Positions 25,129-33,903 of a DNA stretch of 64,000 nucleotides are shown piece by piece. The position numbers and the translations under genes were made by a program. Under the pieces are notes generated by a model. That model was not told where the DNA came from, ran no database searches, and saw nothing but the letters and a program-made list of their open reading frames with translations. How positions within the stretch are numbered: the stretch's first letter is position 1; each line of letters starts with the position of its first letter. The DNA is from PALSA-894 sp963734185 (lineage in GTDB: Bacteria > Pseudomonadota > Alphaproteobacteria > Rhizobiales > Xanthobacteraceae), in the NCBI GenBank assembly GCA_963734185.1, contig CAVTGA010000002.1, positions 2,232,001 to 2,296,000 on the forward strand, read 5' to 3'.

Positions 25129-26136
25129 CTATCGCTCCGTCAGCTTCAACTCGATGCGGCGGTTGCGCCGGTAGGCGTCCTCGTTGCGCTCGGTGTCGAG
25201 CGGCTGGAATTCACCGAACCCGGCGGCGACCAGGCGCTGGGGCGATATCCCTCTGCTGATCAGGTATTGCACCACCGAGATCGCGCGCGCGGCGGAGAGC
25301 TCCCAGTTCGAGGGGAACTGCGCGCTGAACATCGGCCGCACGTCGGTGTGGCCGTCGATGCGCAGCACCCAGGCAATGTCGGTCGGTATCTGCTTCTCCA
25401 ATTCCACGAGCGCGCTCGCGAGCTTGTCGAGCTCGGCCCGGCCTTCCGCGCGCATCGCGGCCGAGCCGGTATCGAAGAACACCTCCGACTGGAACACGAA
25501 ACGGTCGCCGACGACGCGGATGTCGGGCCGGTTGCCGAGGATCGCGCGCAGACGGCCGAAGAATTCGGAGCGATAGCGCGACAGTTCCTGCACGCGCTGC
25601 GCCAGCGCGACGTTGAGCCGCTGCCCGAGGTCGGCGATGCGCGCCTGGGATTCCTTGTCCTTGCCTTCGGTGGCTTCGAGCGCGGTTTCGAGCGCGGCGA
25701 GCTGGCGGCGCAACGCCGCGATCTGCTGGTTGAGCAATTCGACCTGCGCCAGAGCGCGCGAGGTCAGCCGCTTCTCGGTGTCGAGCGCGGTCGACAGCTC
25801 GTTCGCCCGACCCGGATTGGCGCTCTCGTACAGCCCCTTGACGCGGTCACGCTCGCCCTCGGCGGTCGCGAGGTTGGCGCGCAGCGAGGCGAGCGTCTCT
25901 TCCAAGGTGACGCGTCCGGTCTTCTCCAGCGACAGCATCTCGGTGAGTTGCGTGAGCTGGGCATTGAGACGGGCAAGCGCCGTATCCTTGCCGCTCACCT
26001 CCTGCGACAGGAAGAACTGCACGATCACGAAGGTCGAGAGCAGGAACACGATGCCGAGGATCAGCGTCGACAGCGCGTCGACGAAGCCGGGCCAGTAGTC
26101 GATGGGACGTTCGCGGCGCGCGCGGGCGAGGGCCAT
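25129..26136 (-). CDS. OmpA/MotB-like peptidoglycan-binding protein
   Basis: A 335-residue protein: one N-terminal transmembrane helix (PGFVDALSTLILGIVFLLST, residues about 16-42), a long coiled coil (about 50-185) and a C-terminal OmpA domain (about 190-330) with the peptidoglycan-binding IDGHTDVRP and NWELSAARA. The layout mirrors MotB, including an Asp (Asp20) at the start of the transmembrane helix in FVDALSTL, where MotB has its proton-carrying Asp. The ExbB/MotA-like gene ends four bases upstream, so they form a stator-like pair. No flagellar genes are nearby. Confidence 0.85.
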   Translation of the reverse strand: MALARARRERPIDYWPGFVDALSTLILGIVFLLSTFVIVQFFLSQEVSGKDTALARLNAQLTQLTEMLSLEKTGRVTLEETLASLRANLATAEGERDRVKGLYESANPGRANELSTALDTEKRLTSRALAQVELLNQQIAALRRQLAALETALEATEGKDKESQARIADLGQRLNVALAQRVQELSRYRSEFFGRLRAILGNRPDIRVVGDRFVFQSEVFFDTGSAAMRAEGRAELDKLASALVELEKQIPTDIAWVLRIDGHTDVRPMFSAQFPSNWELSAARAISVVQYLISRGISPQRLVAAGFGEFQPLDTERNEDAYRRNRRIELKLTER

Positions 26137-26140
26137 CGGA

Positions 26141-27130
26141 TCAGCCCGTCTTCTTGCGCACGTCGTCGCCGGCGATGCGCTCGAGCAGGCGCTGCACCTC
26201 GCGGCTCTGGCTCGCCTGCGACTCGGCCCAGTCGCGGATCATCTGCTGTTCGGTGCGCATATGGTTGACCAGCCCGTGGATCGCCTCGGCCAGATTGGCC
26301 ATGGCGGCTGTCGCCGAACGGCTCGAGCCGGCGTCCGAGATGGTGTCCTTGAGGCGCTCGATCGCGGTGCGGATCTCGCCGGTCGGCGCGGCAATGCCGG
26401 GAGCGCCTTCGACCGCGACCTCGCTCACCGTCGTCGACAGCCAGTCCTCGAGCTCCATGTAAAAACGGTTCTGCGCCTGGCTGGTCTGCAGGTCGAGGAA
26501 GCCGAGCACGAGCGAGCCGGCGAGCCCGAACAGCGAGGACGAGAACGAGATCCCCATGCCGCTGAGCGGCGCCGCCAGCCCTTCCTTGAGCGCGTCGAAC
26601 ACGGCCCCGGCGTCGCCGCCGACTTTGAGGCCGTCGATCACCTTGCCGACCGAGCCGACCGTTTCGATCAGGCCCCAGAACGTGCCGAGCAGGCCGAGGA
26701 AGACCAGCAGGCTGGTCATGTAGCGGGAAATGTCGCGCGCCTCGTCGAGGCGGGTGGCGATCGAATCCATGATCCCGCGCATCATCGCCGACGACATCGC
26801 CATGCGGCCGACGCGGTCGCCGAGGATCGAGGCCATCGGCGCAAGCAGCACCGGCGGGCGCGCGACCGCGAGGCCGGGATCGGCGAGACGGAAACCGTTG
26901 ACCCAGGCGACCTCGGGAAATAGCCGGATGACTTGGCGGAACGCGAGCAGGATGCCGATCAGGAGCACGCCGGCGATGAGCGCGTTGAGGCCGGGATTGG
27001 CCAGGAACGCCACCCAGATCTGCTTGTAGAGAACGACCACCACGAGGCCGCACAGGATCAGGAACACCAGCATCCGGATGAGGAAGATGCGGGGGGAGGA
27101 TAGCTTGAAGGGGTCGAGGTCTCGCGCCAT
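26141..27130 (-). CDS. MotA/TolQ/ExbB-family proton-channel protein
   Basis: A 329-residue membrane protein with about four transmembrane helices: two near residues 15-65 and the characteristic pair around YMTSLLVFLGLLGTFWGLIETVGS and LSGMGISFSSSLFGLAGSLVLGFLD. Those two helices carry the small-residue, Thr/Ser-lined pattern of TolQ/ExbB/MotA. The start at 27130 (MARDLDPFK) follows GGAG. It is four bases upstream of the OmpA/MotB-like gene, so both should assemble into a proton-driven envelope machine anchored to peptidoglycan, distinct from TolQR at the end of this window. Confidence 0.86.
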   Translation of the reverse strand: MARDLDPFKLSSPRIFLIRMLVFLILCGLVVVVLYKQIWVAFLANPGLNALIAGVLLIGILLAFRQVIRLFPEVAWVNGFRLADPGLAVARPPVLLAPMASILGDRVGRMAMSSAMMRGIMDSIATRLDEARDISRYMTSLLVFLGLLGTFWGLIETVGSVGKVIDGLKVGGDAGAVFDALKEGLAAPLSGMGISFSSSLFGLAGSLVLGFLDLQTSQAQNRFYMELEDWLSTTVSEVAVEGAPGIAAPTGEIRTAIERLKDTISDAGSSRSATAAMANLAEAIHGLVNHMRTEQQMIRDWAESQASQSREVQRLLERIAGDDVRKKTG

Positions 27131-27216
27131 GGTCGCTCCGAAGCTCGGGCCGGAATATGGCATAGGCACGGCGGTGAAAGACAGCACCCCGAGCCATTCG
27201 GCAAGGGCGCGCGGTT

Positions 27217-28011
27217 CTAGCCTTTCTGCGTGGACTTGAGCAGCGCGAGCAGCTCGCCGTGGATCGTTTCGTTGCCGGCGAGCACGTCGCCGGTGCCGAA
27301 CGCGTCGCCGCCGTCAAGGTCGGTGACGAAGCCGCCGGCCTCGCGCACCATGATCTGTCCGGCGGCGATGTCCCACGGCGACAGATTGCGCTCCCAGAAG
27401 CCGTCGAACCGGCCGGCCGCGATCCAGGCGAGATCGAGCGCGGCGGCGCCGAAACGCCGCAGGCCGGCGACCTTCTCCTGGACGGCACCGATCTCGCGGC
27501 GGAACAGCGCAAGGTCGCCGCGGCCGTGGTGCGGCAGCCCGCAGGCCACCACCGCGTCGGCGAGGCGGCGGCGCGCCGCGACCCGGATGCGCTGGTCGTT
27601 GAGGAACGCGCCCTTGCCGCGTTCGGCGGTGAACAGCTCGTCATTGGCCGGATTGTAGATCACGCCGGCGACGATCATGCCTTCACGCTCGAGCCCGATC
27701 GAGATCGCGAACTGCGGAATGCCGTGCAGGAAGTTCGACGTCCCGTCGAGCGGATCGACGATCCAGGTATGGGTCTGGTCCGAGCCCTCGCTGCGGCCGC
27801 TTTCCTCGCCCAGGAAGCCGTAGCCCGGGCGCGCCTTGGCGAGCTCCGCGCGTAAGGTTTCCTCGGCGCGATGATCGGCCGCCGACACGAAATTGGCCGG
27901 GCCTTTCAGCGAGACCTGGAGCTTCTCGATCTCGCCGAAATCGCGTTTGAGGCCGCGCCCGGCCTTGCGCGCGGCGGCGACCATCACGTTGATGAGGGCG
28001 GAGCGAATCAC
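27217..28011 (-). CDS. suhB: Inositol monophosphatase family protein (SuhB-like)
   Basis: A 264-residue magnesium-dependent phosphatase. The metal-site motifs are complete: FLGEES with Glu69/70, the WIVDPLDGTSNF signature, and SPWDIAAGQIMVREAGG near the C-terminus. Such proteins hydrolyse inositol-1-phosphate or related sugar phosphates, and E. coli SuhB also acts in rRNA antitermination; which role applies here cannot be seen. It lies upstream of the ExbB-like gene, separated by about 90 bases. Confidence 0.92.
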   Translation of the reverse strand: MIRSALINVMVAAARKAGRGLKRDFGEIEKLQVSLKGPANFVSAADHRAEETLRAELAKARPGYGFLGEESGRSEGSDQTHTWIVDPLDGTSNFLHGIPQFAISIGLEREGMIVAGVIYNPANDELFTAERGKGAFLNDQRIRVAARRRLADAVVACGLPHHGRGDLALFRREIGAVQEKVAGLRRFGAAALDLAWIAAGRFDGFWERNLSPWDIAAGQIMVREAGGFVTDLDGGDAFGTGDVLAGNETIHGELLALLKSTQKG

Positions 28012-28135
28012 GGGGGCTGGAGTCCAATTCGTTCAGATTGAAGCGTGGAGCGCGTCGTTTCTTTGGCGATTGCGCGTGATCTTGTCCGAAAGTCTGCCGG
28101 GCTTGATTTCGCCGCCGCTGATCTTGGCCATGAAG

Positions 28136-28155
28136 CACCCGCGAGAACGCGGGTG
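28136..28155 (-). terminator. Stem-loop after the Sel1-repeat gene
   Basis: CACCCGCG pairs exactly with CGCGGGTG around a four-base loop, 25 bases beyond the Sel1 gene stop on the minus strand. It has no T-run, so termination is only possible. The remaining 28012-28179 gap shows nothing else recognisable. Confidence 0.4.
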
Positions 28156-28179
28156 GTCTGCCCGCCGCCGCCATATCCG

Positions 28180-29301
28180 TCAAGAGCGCGGCAGCCCGAG
28201 CAGCGCGAGCCAGGCTTTCGCCGCCTTCTCGCCGGCTTCGCGATCGCTGGCGCCCTGCTTCTGTACGAACACGTCGAGCCAGGGATCGGATGCTCCGCCG
28301 GCCTTGGCGACGATGTGCCACTTGGTGGCCGCCGCCGCATCGATCGTGAGCCCGCGGCCGGTCGCGAGGATGCGCGCGAGCCGGTTCTGCGCGATCGGGT
28401 TGCCGCGCAACGCCGCCTTGCGGAACAGCGCAGCCGCAGCGGCCTCGTCCTTGGCGACGCCCGAGCCGTTGAACAGTGCGATCGCGTATTCGACCTGGGC
28501 GTCGAGGATGTCGGCGCGCGCCGCAAGGCCGAGCAGGCGAGCCGCGGCGACCGCATCCTTGGGGACCCCGCTGCCGGCCTTGTACAGGGTTGCGAGCGCA
28601 TACTGGGCTTCCGGGCTGCCGGCCTCGGCTGCGCCGCGCAACAGCTCGGCCGCCTTGGCGGTATCCTGCGCGAACTGCTGGCCTTCGAGATGAAGCAAGG
28701 CGAGATTGTAGGCTGCGGCGACATGACCGAGCTTGGCGGCCTTCTCCAGCAGGGCGGCGGCCTCGGCGCGATCCTGCGCCACGCCGCGGCCGGAAAACTT
28801 CTGCATCGCCAGCGCGAAGATCGCCTGCCGGTCGCCGCGGTCGGCCGCGAGCGAGAACCAGGCGATCGCCTTCTTCTCGTCGCGCGGCACGCCATAGCCG
28901 TTGACGTAGAGCTCGCCGAGCAAGGTCATGGCCTTCGGGTCGCCGAGCTCGCTCGCGCGTCGCGTCGCTTCCGCGAAGGCGGCGAGATAGTTGCCGCGCT
29001 GGAACGCGCCGAACGCGATGTCGGGCTCGGCAGACGCGGCCGGCGCGGGCGCCGCCTTCGCCGGTTCGGCGGCAGCCGGCGGGGCGGGGCGCTTGCTCTT
29101 CGGCTGCGCAGCCGGTCTCGCCGGTGTATTCGGCTCGGCCTGCGGGGTCGGCGGCGTGATCTGGATCGGCGCCTGCGCCAAAGCCGGCGCGATGCACCCC
29201 GCCAGAACAAGCGCGAGTGTCCCGATTCTGAAGTTCGCACGCATTCGCGGCACACTCGGAAGCGAACTGCGGGTTCGGGGCACTAGCGCGGACGGCTTCA
29301 T
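28180..29301 (-). CDS. Exported Sel1-repeat (TPR-like) protein
   Basis: A 373-residue protein with a signal peptide (RIGTLALVLAGCIAPALAQA; the LAGC could also be a lipobox), an Ala/Pro-rich linker and then about seven Sel1 repeats from residue 120 on (for example AMTLLGELYVNGYGVPRDEK and AQYALATLYKAGSGVPKD). Such repeats mediate protein contacts in the envelope. I take the ATG at 29301 because it overlaps the thiE stop as ATGA; Met at 29244 is an alternative that gives a shorter signal n-region. The operon order is fba, thiE, this gene. Confidence 0.8.
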   Translation of the reverse strand: MKPSALVPRTRSSLPSVPRMRANFRIGTLALVLAGCIAPALAQAPIQITPPTPQAEPNTPARPAAQPKSKRPAPPAAAEPAKAAPAPAASAEPDIAFGAFQRGNYLAAFAEATRRASELGDPKAMTLLGELYVNGYGVPRDEKKAIAWFSLAADRGDRQAIFALAMQKFSGRGVAQDRAEAAALLEKAAKLGHVAAAYNLALLHLEGQQFAQDTAKAAELLRGAAEAGSPEAQYALATLYKAGSGVPKDAVAAARLLGLAARADILDAQVEYAIALFNGSGVAKDEAAAAALFRKAALRGNPIAQNRLARILATGRGLTIDAAAATKWHIVAKAGGASDPWLDVFVQKQGASDREAGEKAAKAWLALLGLPRS

Positions 29302-29960
29302 CGTGCCGGCTCCGCAACGGCGAGCAGCGGGCCGATCGATTGCAGGGCCGCCGCCGGCCCGCGGGCGTCGTTCCACACCAAGTCATCGACGGCGACGAAA
29401 TCGGCGCCGATGCGCACCAATTCGGCGATTTCGTCCCGGTCGGCCGCATAGCCGACGCACGGGATCTCGAACACCTCGGCCCACCACGCGACGCGCTCGA
29501 GAATCGCGTCGAACGCCGGCCGATAGCCGTCCGCCGCAGGCTCGCCGAACATCACGTAGTCGGTGCCGCGCTCGGCCGCCAGCATGGCGTCGTGGCGGGT
29601 CTTCAGCCCTCCGCAGCCGGCGATGCGGTCGGGCTTCACGCGCGCATAGGCCGCCGTGAATGCATCGATGCCGGTCAGGTGGGCGCCGTCGGCATGCTCC
29701 GCGCCGATCGAGGGATGCTCGTAGATCACCAGAGCCACGCCGCGGTCTTGCACGCCACGGTTCAAGGCTTGGACACGCCTGGCGAGGGTCGCTTCGTCCG
29801 CGTCGGCCAGGCGCAACAGCACCGCGGCGATGTCGGCGCCGGAACCAAGAGCGTCTTTCAGCGCGTCGGCGATCTGCATGGGATCGCTCACCGGCGGCGT
29901 GATCAGATAGAGCCGCGGATCGTCACGCCACGCTTCGCTCTTTTGCCCTCGGGACGCCAT
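29298..29960 (-). CDS. thiE: Thiamine phosphate synthase family protein
   Basis: A 220-residue TIM-barrel protein of the ThiE/TenI superfamily (RLYLITPPV, LLRLADADEATLARRVQAL, DGAHLTG, and C-terminal GCGGLKTRHDAML with DYVMFGEPA). ThiE joins the pyrimidine and thiazole halves to thiamine phosphate. This is a divergent member: the phosphate-loop pattern of classical ThiE (T/V-x-A-I-G-G) is not obvious, so it could be a paralogue with a changed role. The start MASRGQKSEA at 29960 removes a non-homologous extension. No TPP riboswitch is visible upstream. It lies between fba and the Sel1 gene. Confidence 0.75.
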   Translation of the reverse strand: MASRGQKSEAWRDDPRLYLITPPVSDPMQIADALKDALGSGADIAAVLLRLADADEATLARRVQALNRGVQDRGVALVIYEHPSIGAEHADGAHLTGIDAFTAAYARVKPDRIAGCGGLKTRHDAMLAAERGTDYVMFGEPAADGYRPAFDAILERVAWWAEVFEIPCVGYAADRDEIAELVRIGADFVAVDDLVWNDARGPAAALQSIGPLLAVAEPAR

Positions 29961-30015
29961 GGCCTGTCCGATGCGACCGCATTCGGGCGAAATGGGGGCC
30001 TGGAGCGGCGGCAGA

Positions 30016-31042
30016 TCACGCCGCCTTCTTCTCCAGGTCGGCCTTCCACTCACCGAGCGCCGCGAGACTGTTCATCATCGCGCGGTGCGTGAAGGCGCGC
30101 TGCGCCGCCGCGACGTTCTCGGATTTGCCGGCCCAGGTCTTCTGCGGCGCGGCCTGCAGGGCGCGACCGTAGGAAAACGTGACGTTCCACGGCAGCGGAC
30201 CGAGCCGATTGATGGCATCGAGATGGGCGGTCGCCTCTTCGTCGCTCTGTCCGCCGGACAGGAACGCGATGCCGGGCACGGCGGCCGGCACGCACGACTT
30301 CAGCAGCCGGGCGGTCTTGAGCGCGACTTCCTCCACCGAGGCGCGTTGCGGGCTTCTCGTGCCCGGCACCGCCATGTTGGGCTTGAGCACGATGCCTTCG
30401 AGCAGCACGCGATTGTAGTAAAGCTCCTCGAACGTGGTGCGCAACACCCACTCGCTCGCCGAATAGCAGCGGTCGATGTCGTGATCGCCGTCCATCAGCA
30501 CCTCGGGCTCGACGATCGGGACGATGTCCTCCTCCTGGCACAGCGCCGCATAGCGCGCGAGCGCATGCGCGTTGGCCTTGATGCAGGGGTAGCTCGGGAT
30601 GCCGGCGCCGATGGTGATGACGGCGCGCCATTTGGCGAACCTGGCGCCGAGGTCGCGATACTCGACCAGGCGCTCGCGCAGCCCGTCGAGGCCCTCGGTG
30701 ATCAGTTCGCCCGGGCAGAACGGCAGCGGCTTGGTCCCCTGGTCGACCTTGATGCCCGGCACCGCGCCTGCCTGCTCGATCAGCCTGACCAGCGGCGTCC
30801 CGTCCTTGGCATTCTGGCGGATGGTCTCGTCGTACAGGATCACGCCCGAAATGTACTTCGACATCGCGTCGCTCGAGCGGAACATCATCTCGCGGTAATC
30901 GCGCCGCGAGTCGGCGGTCGAGTCCACGCCGATCGCGTCGAAGCGCTTCTTGATCGTGCCCGAGGAACTCGTCGGCGGCGAGAATGCCGCGACCCGGGGC
31001 GACCATGGCCTCGGCGATTCTGTTGAGTTCCGTGAGGTTCAT
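30016..31042 (-). pseudogene. fba: Class I fructose-bisphosphate aldolase, frameshifted
   Basis: Aldolase cleaves fructose-1,6-bisphosphate in glycolysis and acts in reverse in gluconeogenesis. The N-terminus (MNLTELNRIAEAMVAPGRGI then LAADE, start 31042 behind AGGGAGA) and the remainder (from VDSTADSRRDYREMMF to the end, including the LKPNMAVPG active-site region) match the family but lie in different frames. One extra base, in the AA at 30966-30967 of the plus strand, separates them; removing it restores AADESSGTIKKRF and a 341-residue protein. Everything else is intact, so a sequence error or a very recent mutation are both possible. Operon with thiE and the Sel1 gene downstream. Confidence 0.85.
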
Positions 31043-31202
31043 CCGCGTCTCCCTGATTCCCTGCGCCGGAGCACTTTGGCGCTTCTCATAGCGCAAGGCC
31101 AAATACGCTGACTATCCCCTCGGATGCGGCATCCACGGTGTCGCACGGCGGGCCGGGCCCGACACTCCCGCACGGGGGTGCAATCCGTCTCGGCAGCGCT
31201 AT

Positions 31203-31219
31203 ATGTTGCGAAGCAACAT
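31203..31219. promoter_or_regulatory. Inverted repeat ATGTTGC-GAA-GCAACAT upstream of the PHB-depolymerase-like gene
   Basis: Seven perfect base pairs with a three-base centre, 82 bases before the esterase gene. The core TGC-N3-GCA resembles the sites reported for PhaR, the polyhydroxybutyrate-responsive repressor, in which CTGC-N3/4-GCAG repeats recur. A link to PHB turnover would suit the neighbour. No promoter hexamers are confidently seen, and the rest of 31043-31300 shows nothing. Confidence 0.4.
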
Positions 31220-31300
31220 TTATTGGTGCATCGCAGCAACGATCGTTCCCTTCGCGCGTTGGGGGACGCCTGAACGTCTGACCCAAGGAGAACCACCCAC

Positions 31301-32533
31301 GTGCGCCGTCTCGGACATACCATCTCAGCTCTCGCCCGCTATCGCCGCCATTGGGCAACACTCATGGAAGCGGCGCGTGGCCCGCGGGCCGCGCCCACCG
31401 CATCCGATGCTGCGTCACCGCGGCTGACCGAGGTGACCGGATTCGGCTCCAACCCCGGGGCGTTGCGGATGTTCAGCTACGTGCCGGACGCGCTGGAACC
31501 CGCGCCCGCGCTCGTGGTGGCCCTGCACGGCTGCACCCAGTCCGCCTCGAGCTATGATCATGGCGCGGGCTGGTCGACTCTGGCGGATCGCTACGGCTTC
31601 GCCTTGCTGCTGCCGCAACAGCCGGCGTCGAACAATCCGAAGGCCTGCTTCAACTGGTTTCAGTCGGGAGATATCGCGCGCGACTGCGGCGAGGCGCTCT
31701 CGATCCGGCAAATGGTCGCGAGGATGATCGCCGACCATCGGGTCGACCCCCGTCGCGTGTTCGTCACCGGCCTGTCGGCGGGGGGCGCCATGACGTCGGT
31801 CATGCTGGCGGCCTATCCGGACGTCTTTGCAGCCGGCGCCATCATCGCCGGTCTGCCGTACGGCAGCGCCACCAATGTGCAGCAGGCGTTCGAGAGCATG
31901 TTCCAGGGCCGATCGCGCCCGGCGCGCGAATGGGGCGATCTGGTGCGAGGCGCCTCTCCCCACCAGGGGCCCTGGCCGCGCGTGTCGGTGTGGCACGGCG
32001 ACGCGGATGCGACGGTGAAGCCGGCGAATGCCGAGGACATCATCCGGCAATGGACGAATGTGCACGGGATTAAGACCGCGCCGACGGAAAGCATGGTGGA
32101 GGGATATCGGCGCCAGGTCTGGCGCGCCGCCGGCGAGGACGTGATCGAGTCCTACACCATCACCGGCATGGCCCACGGCATGCCGCTCGCCACCGGCAGT
32201 TCCGACCGGCAATGCGGTGCGGCCGGTCCGTTCCTGCTCGAGGTCGGTATCTCGTCCTCCTATCACATCGCGATATTCTTCGGCCTGACCGGCACGGTGC
32301 GCGCGGCCGCGAGCGAAAGTGAACGCGCCGCTCCCGCCGACGAACGCGGGCGCGCCTCGATCGTGCCCGACACGGGGATCGAGATCATTCCCGACGAGCG
32401 GGTCGAGATCCTGGCCCCGGAGGCGGCGACGCAGGGGGAGCGCAGGGAACCCGAGCGGCGCGGCCCGCTCGATATCTCGGCAATCATCGCCAAGGCTCTG
32501 ACGTCCGCGGGGCTGATGAAGCCGCCGGGTTAG
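31301..32533 (+). CDS. PHB depolymerase family esterase (LpqC-like)
   Basis: A 410-residue alpha/beta-hydrolase of the polyhydroxyalkanoate-depolymerase/feruloyl-esterase group. The oxyanion segment VVALHGCTQSASSYDHGAGW and the lipase box GLSAGG (Ser159) are followed by an acid in WHGDADATV and the His in GMAHGMPL. The N-terminal 45 residues lack a convincing signal, so it may be a cytoplasmic or non-classical member. The C-terminal 90 residues are an acidic, charged extension. An inverted repeat resembling a PhaR site lies upstream. It is divergent from fba and convergent with pgk. Confidence 0.83.
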   Translation: MRRLGHTISALARYRRHWATLMEAARGPRAAPTASDAASPRLTEVTGFGSNPGALRMFSYVPDALEPAPALVVALHGCTQSASSYDHGAGWSTLADRYGFALLLPQQPASNNPKACFNWFQSGDIARDCGEALSIRQMVARMIADHRVDPRRVFVTGLSAGGAMTSVMLAAYPDVFAAGAIIAGLPYGSATNVQQAFESMFQGRSRPAREWGDLVRGASPHQGPWPRVSVWHGDADATVKPANAEDIIRQWTNVHGIKTAPTESMVEGYRRQVWRAAGEDVIESYTITGMAHGMPLATGSSDRQCGAAGPFLLEVGISSSYHIAIFFGLTGTVRAAASESERAAPADERGRASIVPDTGIEIIPDERVEILAPEAATQGERREPERRGPLDISAIIAKALTSAGLMKPPG

Positions 32534-32576
32534 CGACTGACGGTCCGCAGGCGGCCTCAAAGTCCAAACCGAGACA

Positions 32577-33767
32577 CTATCCCTTCAACACTTCGACGCC
32601 GGGCAGCGGCTTGCCCTCCATCCATTCCAGGAAGGCGCCGCCCGCGGTCGACACATAGCTCAGCCGGTCGGCGACGCCGGCGGCATTGAGGGCTGCGACC
32701 GTGTCGCCGCCGCCGGCGACCGCGACCAGCTTGCCCGCGGCCGTGCGTTCGGCCACATGGCGGGCGGCCGCGACCGTCGCGCGGTCGAAGGGTGGAAGCT
32801 CGAAAGCGCCGAGCGGACCGTTCCACACCAGAGTTGCCGCATCTTCGATCGCCGCCTTCACGCGCTCGATCGACTGCGGACCGATATCGAGGATCATGCC
32901 GTCGGCCGGGATCGCATCGAGGCCATAGGCGTGCGACGGCGCGTTGGCCTCGAAATGAAACGCCACGATGGCGTCGACCGGCAGGATGACGGCGCAGCCC
33001 GCTCGCTCCGCCTTGTCGAGGATGCGCCGCGCGGTGTCCGCCAGGTCTTTCTCGGCGAGCGACCTGCCGATGCCGATGCCCTGCGCATGCAGGAAGGTGT
33101 TGGCCATGCCGCCGCCGATGACGAGGTCGTCGACCTTGGCGATCAGGTTTTCCAGCAGCGCGAGCTTGGTCGATACTTTCGCGCCGCCGATGATGGCGGC
33201 GACCGGCCGCTGCGGCGCGTCGAGCGCCTTGGCGAGCGCTTCGAGCTCGGCCTGCATGGTGCGGCCGGCGTAGGCCGGCAGCCTGTGGCCGAGGCCTTCA
33301 GTCGAGGCGTGCGCGCGGTGGGCGGCGGAGAAAGCGTCGTTGACCCAGATGTCGCCGAGCCGCGCGAGCCGCTCGACGAAGGCCGGATCGTTGTTTTCCT
33401 CTTCCTTGTGGAAGCGCGTGTTCTCCAGGCACAGCACGTCGCCGGGGCTCATGGCGGCCACCGCGGCCTCGGCGGCTTGGCCGACGCAATCCTCCGCGAA
33501 GGCGACCGGACGCTCGATGATCTCGGATACGACCGCGGCCACGGGCTTGAGCGACTGGGCGGGATCGCGCCCCTTGGGGCGGCCGAAGTGGGACAGCAGG
33601 ATCACCTTGCCGCCCTTGCCGGCGATCTCGGCGATGGTCGGAGCAATGCGCTCGATCCGGGTCGTGTCGGTGACCTTGCCGTTCTCGGTCGGCACGTTGA
33701 GGTCGACGCGCAGCAGCACGCGCTTGCCTGAGACGTCGGCCTGATCGAGCGTGCGGAAATTCCTCAT
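32577..33767 (-). CDS. pgk: Phosphoglycerate kinase
   Basis: A 396-residue glycolytic kinase, making ATP from 1,3-bisphosphoglycerate. Motifs: RVDLNVP (residues about 21-27), LLSHFGRPKG, the nucleotide loop IIGGAKVSTKLALLENL, and C-terminal GGGDTVAAL. The order on this strand is tkt, gap, pgk, with palindromic repeats in the gaps, as in other Rhizobiales. The start ATG follows directly from the conserved MRNFRTLDQADVSGKRVLLR. Confidence 0.97.
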   Translation of the reverse strand: MRNFRTLDQADVSGKRVLLRVDLNVPTENGKVTDTTRIERIAPTIAEIAGKGGKVILLSHFGRPKGRDPAQSLKPVAAVVSEIIERPVAFAEDCVGQAAEAAVAAMSPGDVLCLENTRFHKEEENNDPAFVERLARLGDIWVNDAFSAAHRAHASTEGLGHRLPAYAGRTMQAELEALAKALDAPQRPVAAIIGGAKVSTKLALLENLIAKVDDLVIGGGMANTFLHAQGIGIGRSLAEKDLADTARRILDKAERAGCAVILPVDAIVAFHFEANAPSHAYGLDAIPADGMILDIGPQSIERVKAAIEDAATLVWNGPLGAFELPPFDRATVAAARHVAERTAAGKLVAVAGGGDTVAALNAAGVADRLSYVSTAGGAFLEWMEGKPLPGVEVLKG

Positions 33768-33783
33768 GCAATTTGGCCTCCGG

Positions 33784-33899
33784 CCATCCTTCGAGACGCC
33801 TCGCTGACGCTCGGCTCCTCAGGATGAGGGCTTCAGGCTCCGCCTCGTCCTGAGGAGCCCGCCGACGCGTCAGCGAAGGCGGGCGTCTCGAAGGACGGC
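33784..33899. repeat. CTTCGAGACGCC...CTCCTCAGGA inverted repeat, copy 1 (gap-pgk spacer)
   Basis: Two oppositely oriented arms, each beginning near TCCTTCGAGACGC and ending at CTCCTCAGGA, form a long imperfect inverted repeat between gap and pgk. Related elements lie at 38697-38850 and 45864-45974. Arms differ slightly between copies, as expected of an old, dispersed family. It spans most of the 135-base spacer. Confidence 0.75.
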
Positions 33900-33903
33900 A
33901 AGG

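Noticed and set aside
30900..31042. Programmed +1 frameshifting in the aldolase gene
   Set aside because: No slippery sequence, stop codon or stimulatory structure of the prfB or antizyme kind is present at GAGTTCCTC; error or mutation explains it better.
29960..31300. A TPP riboswitch controlling thiE
   Set aside because: No THI-box sequence (CUGAGA...ACCUGA...) is present upstream of fba or thiE.
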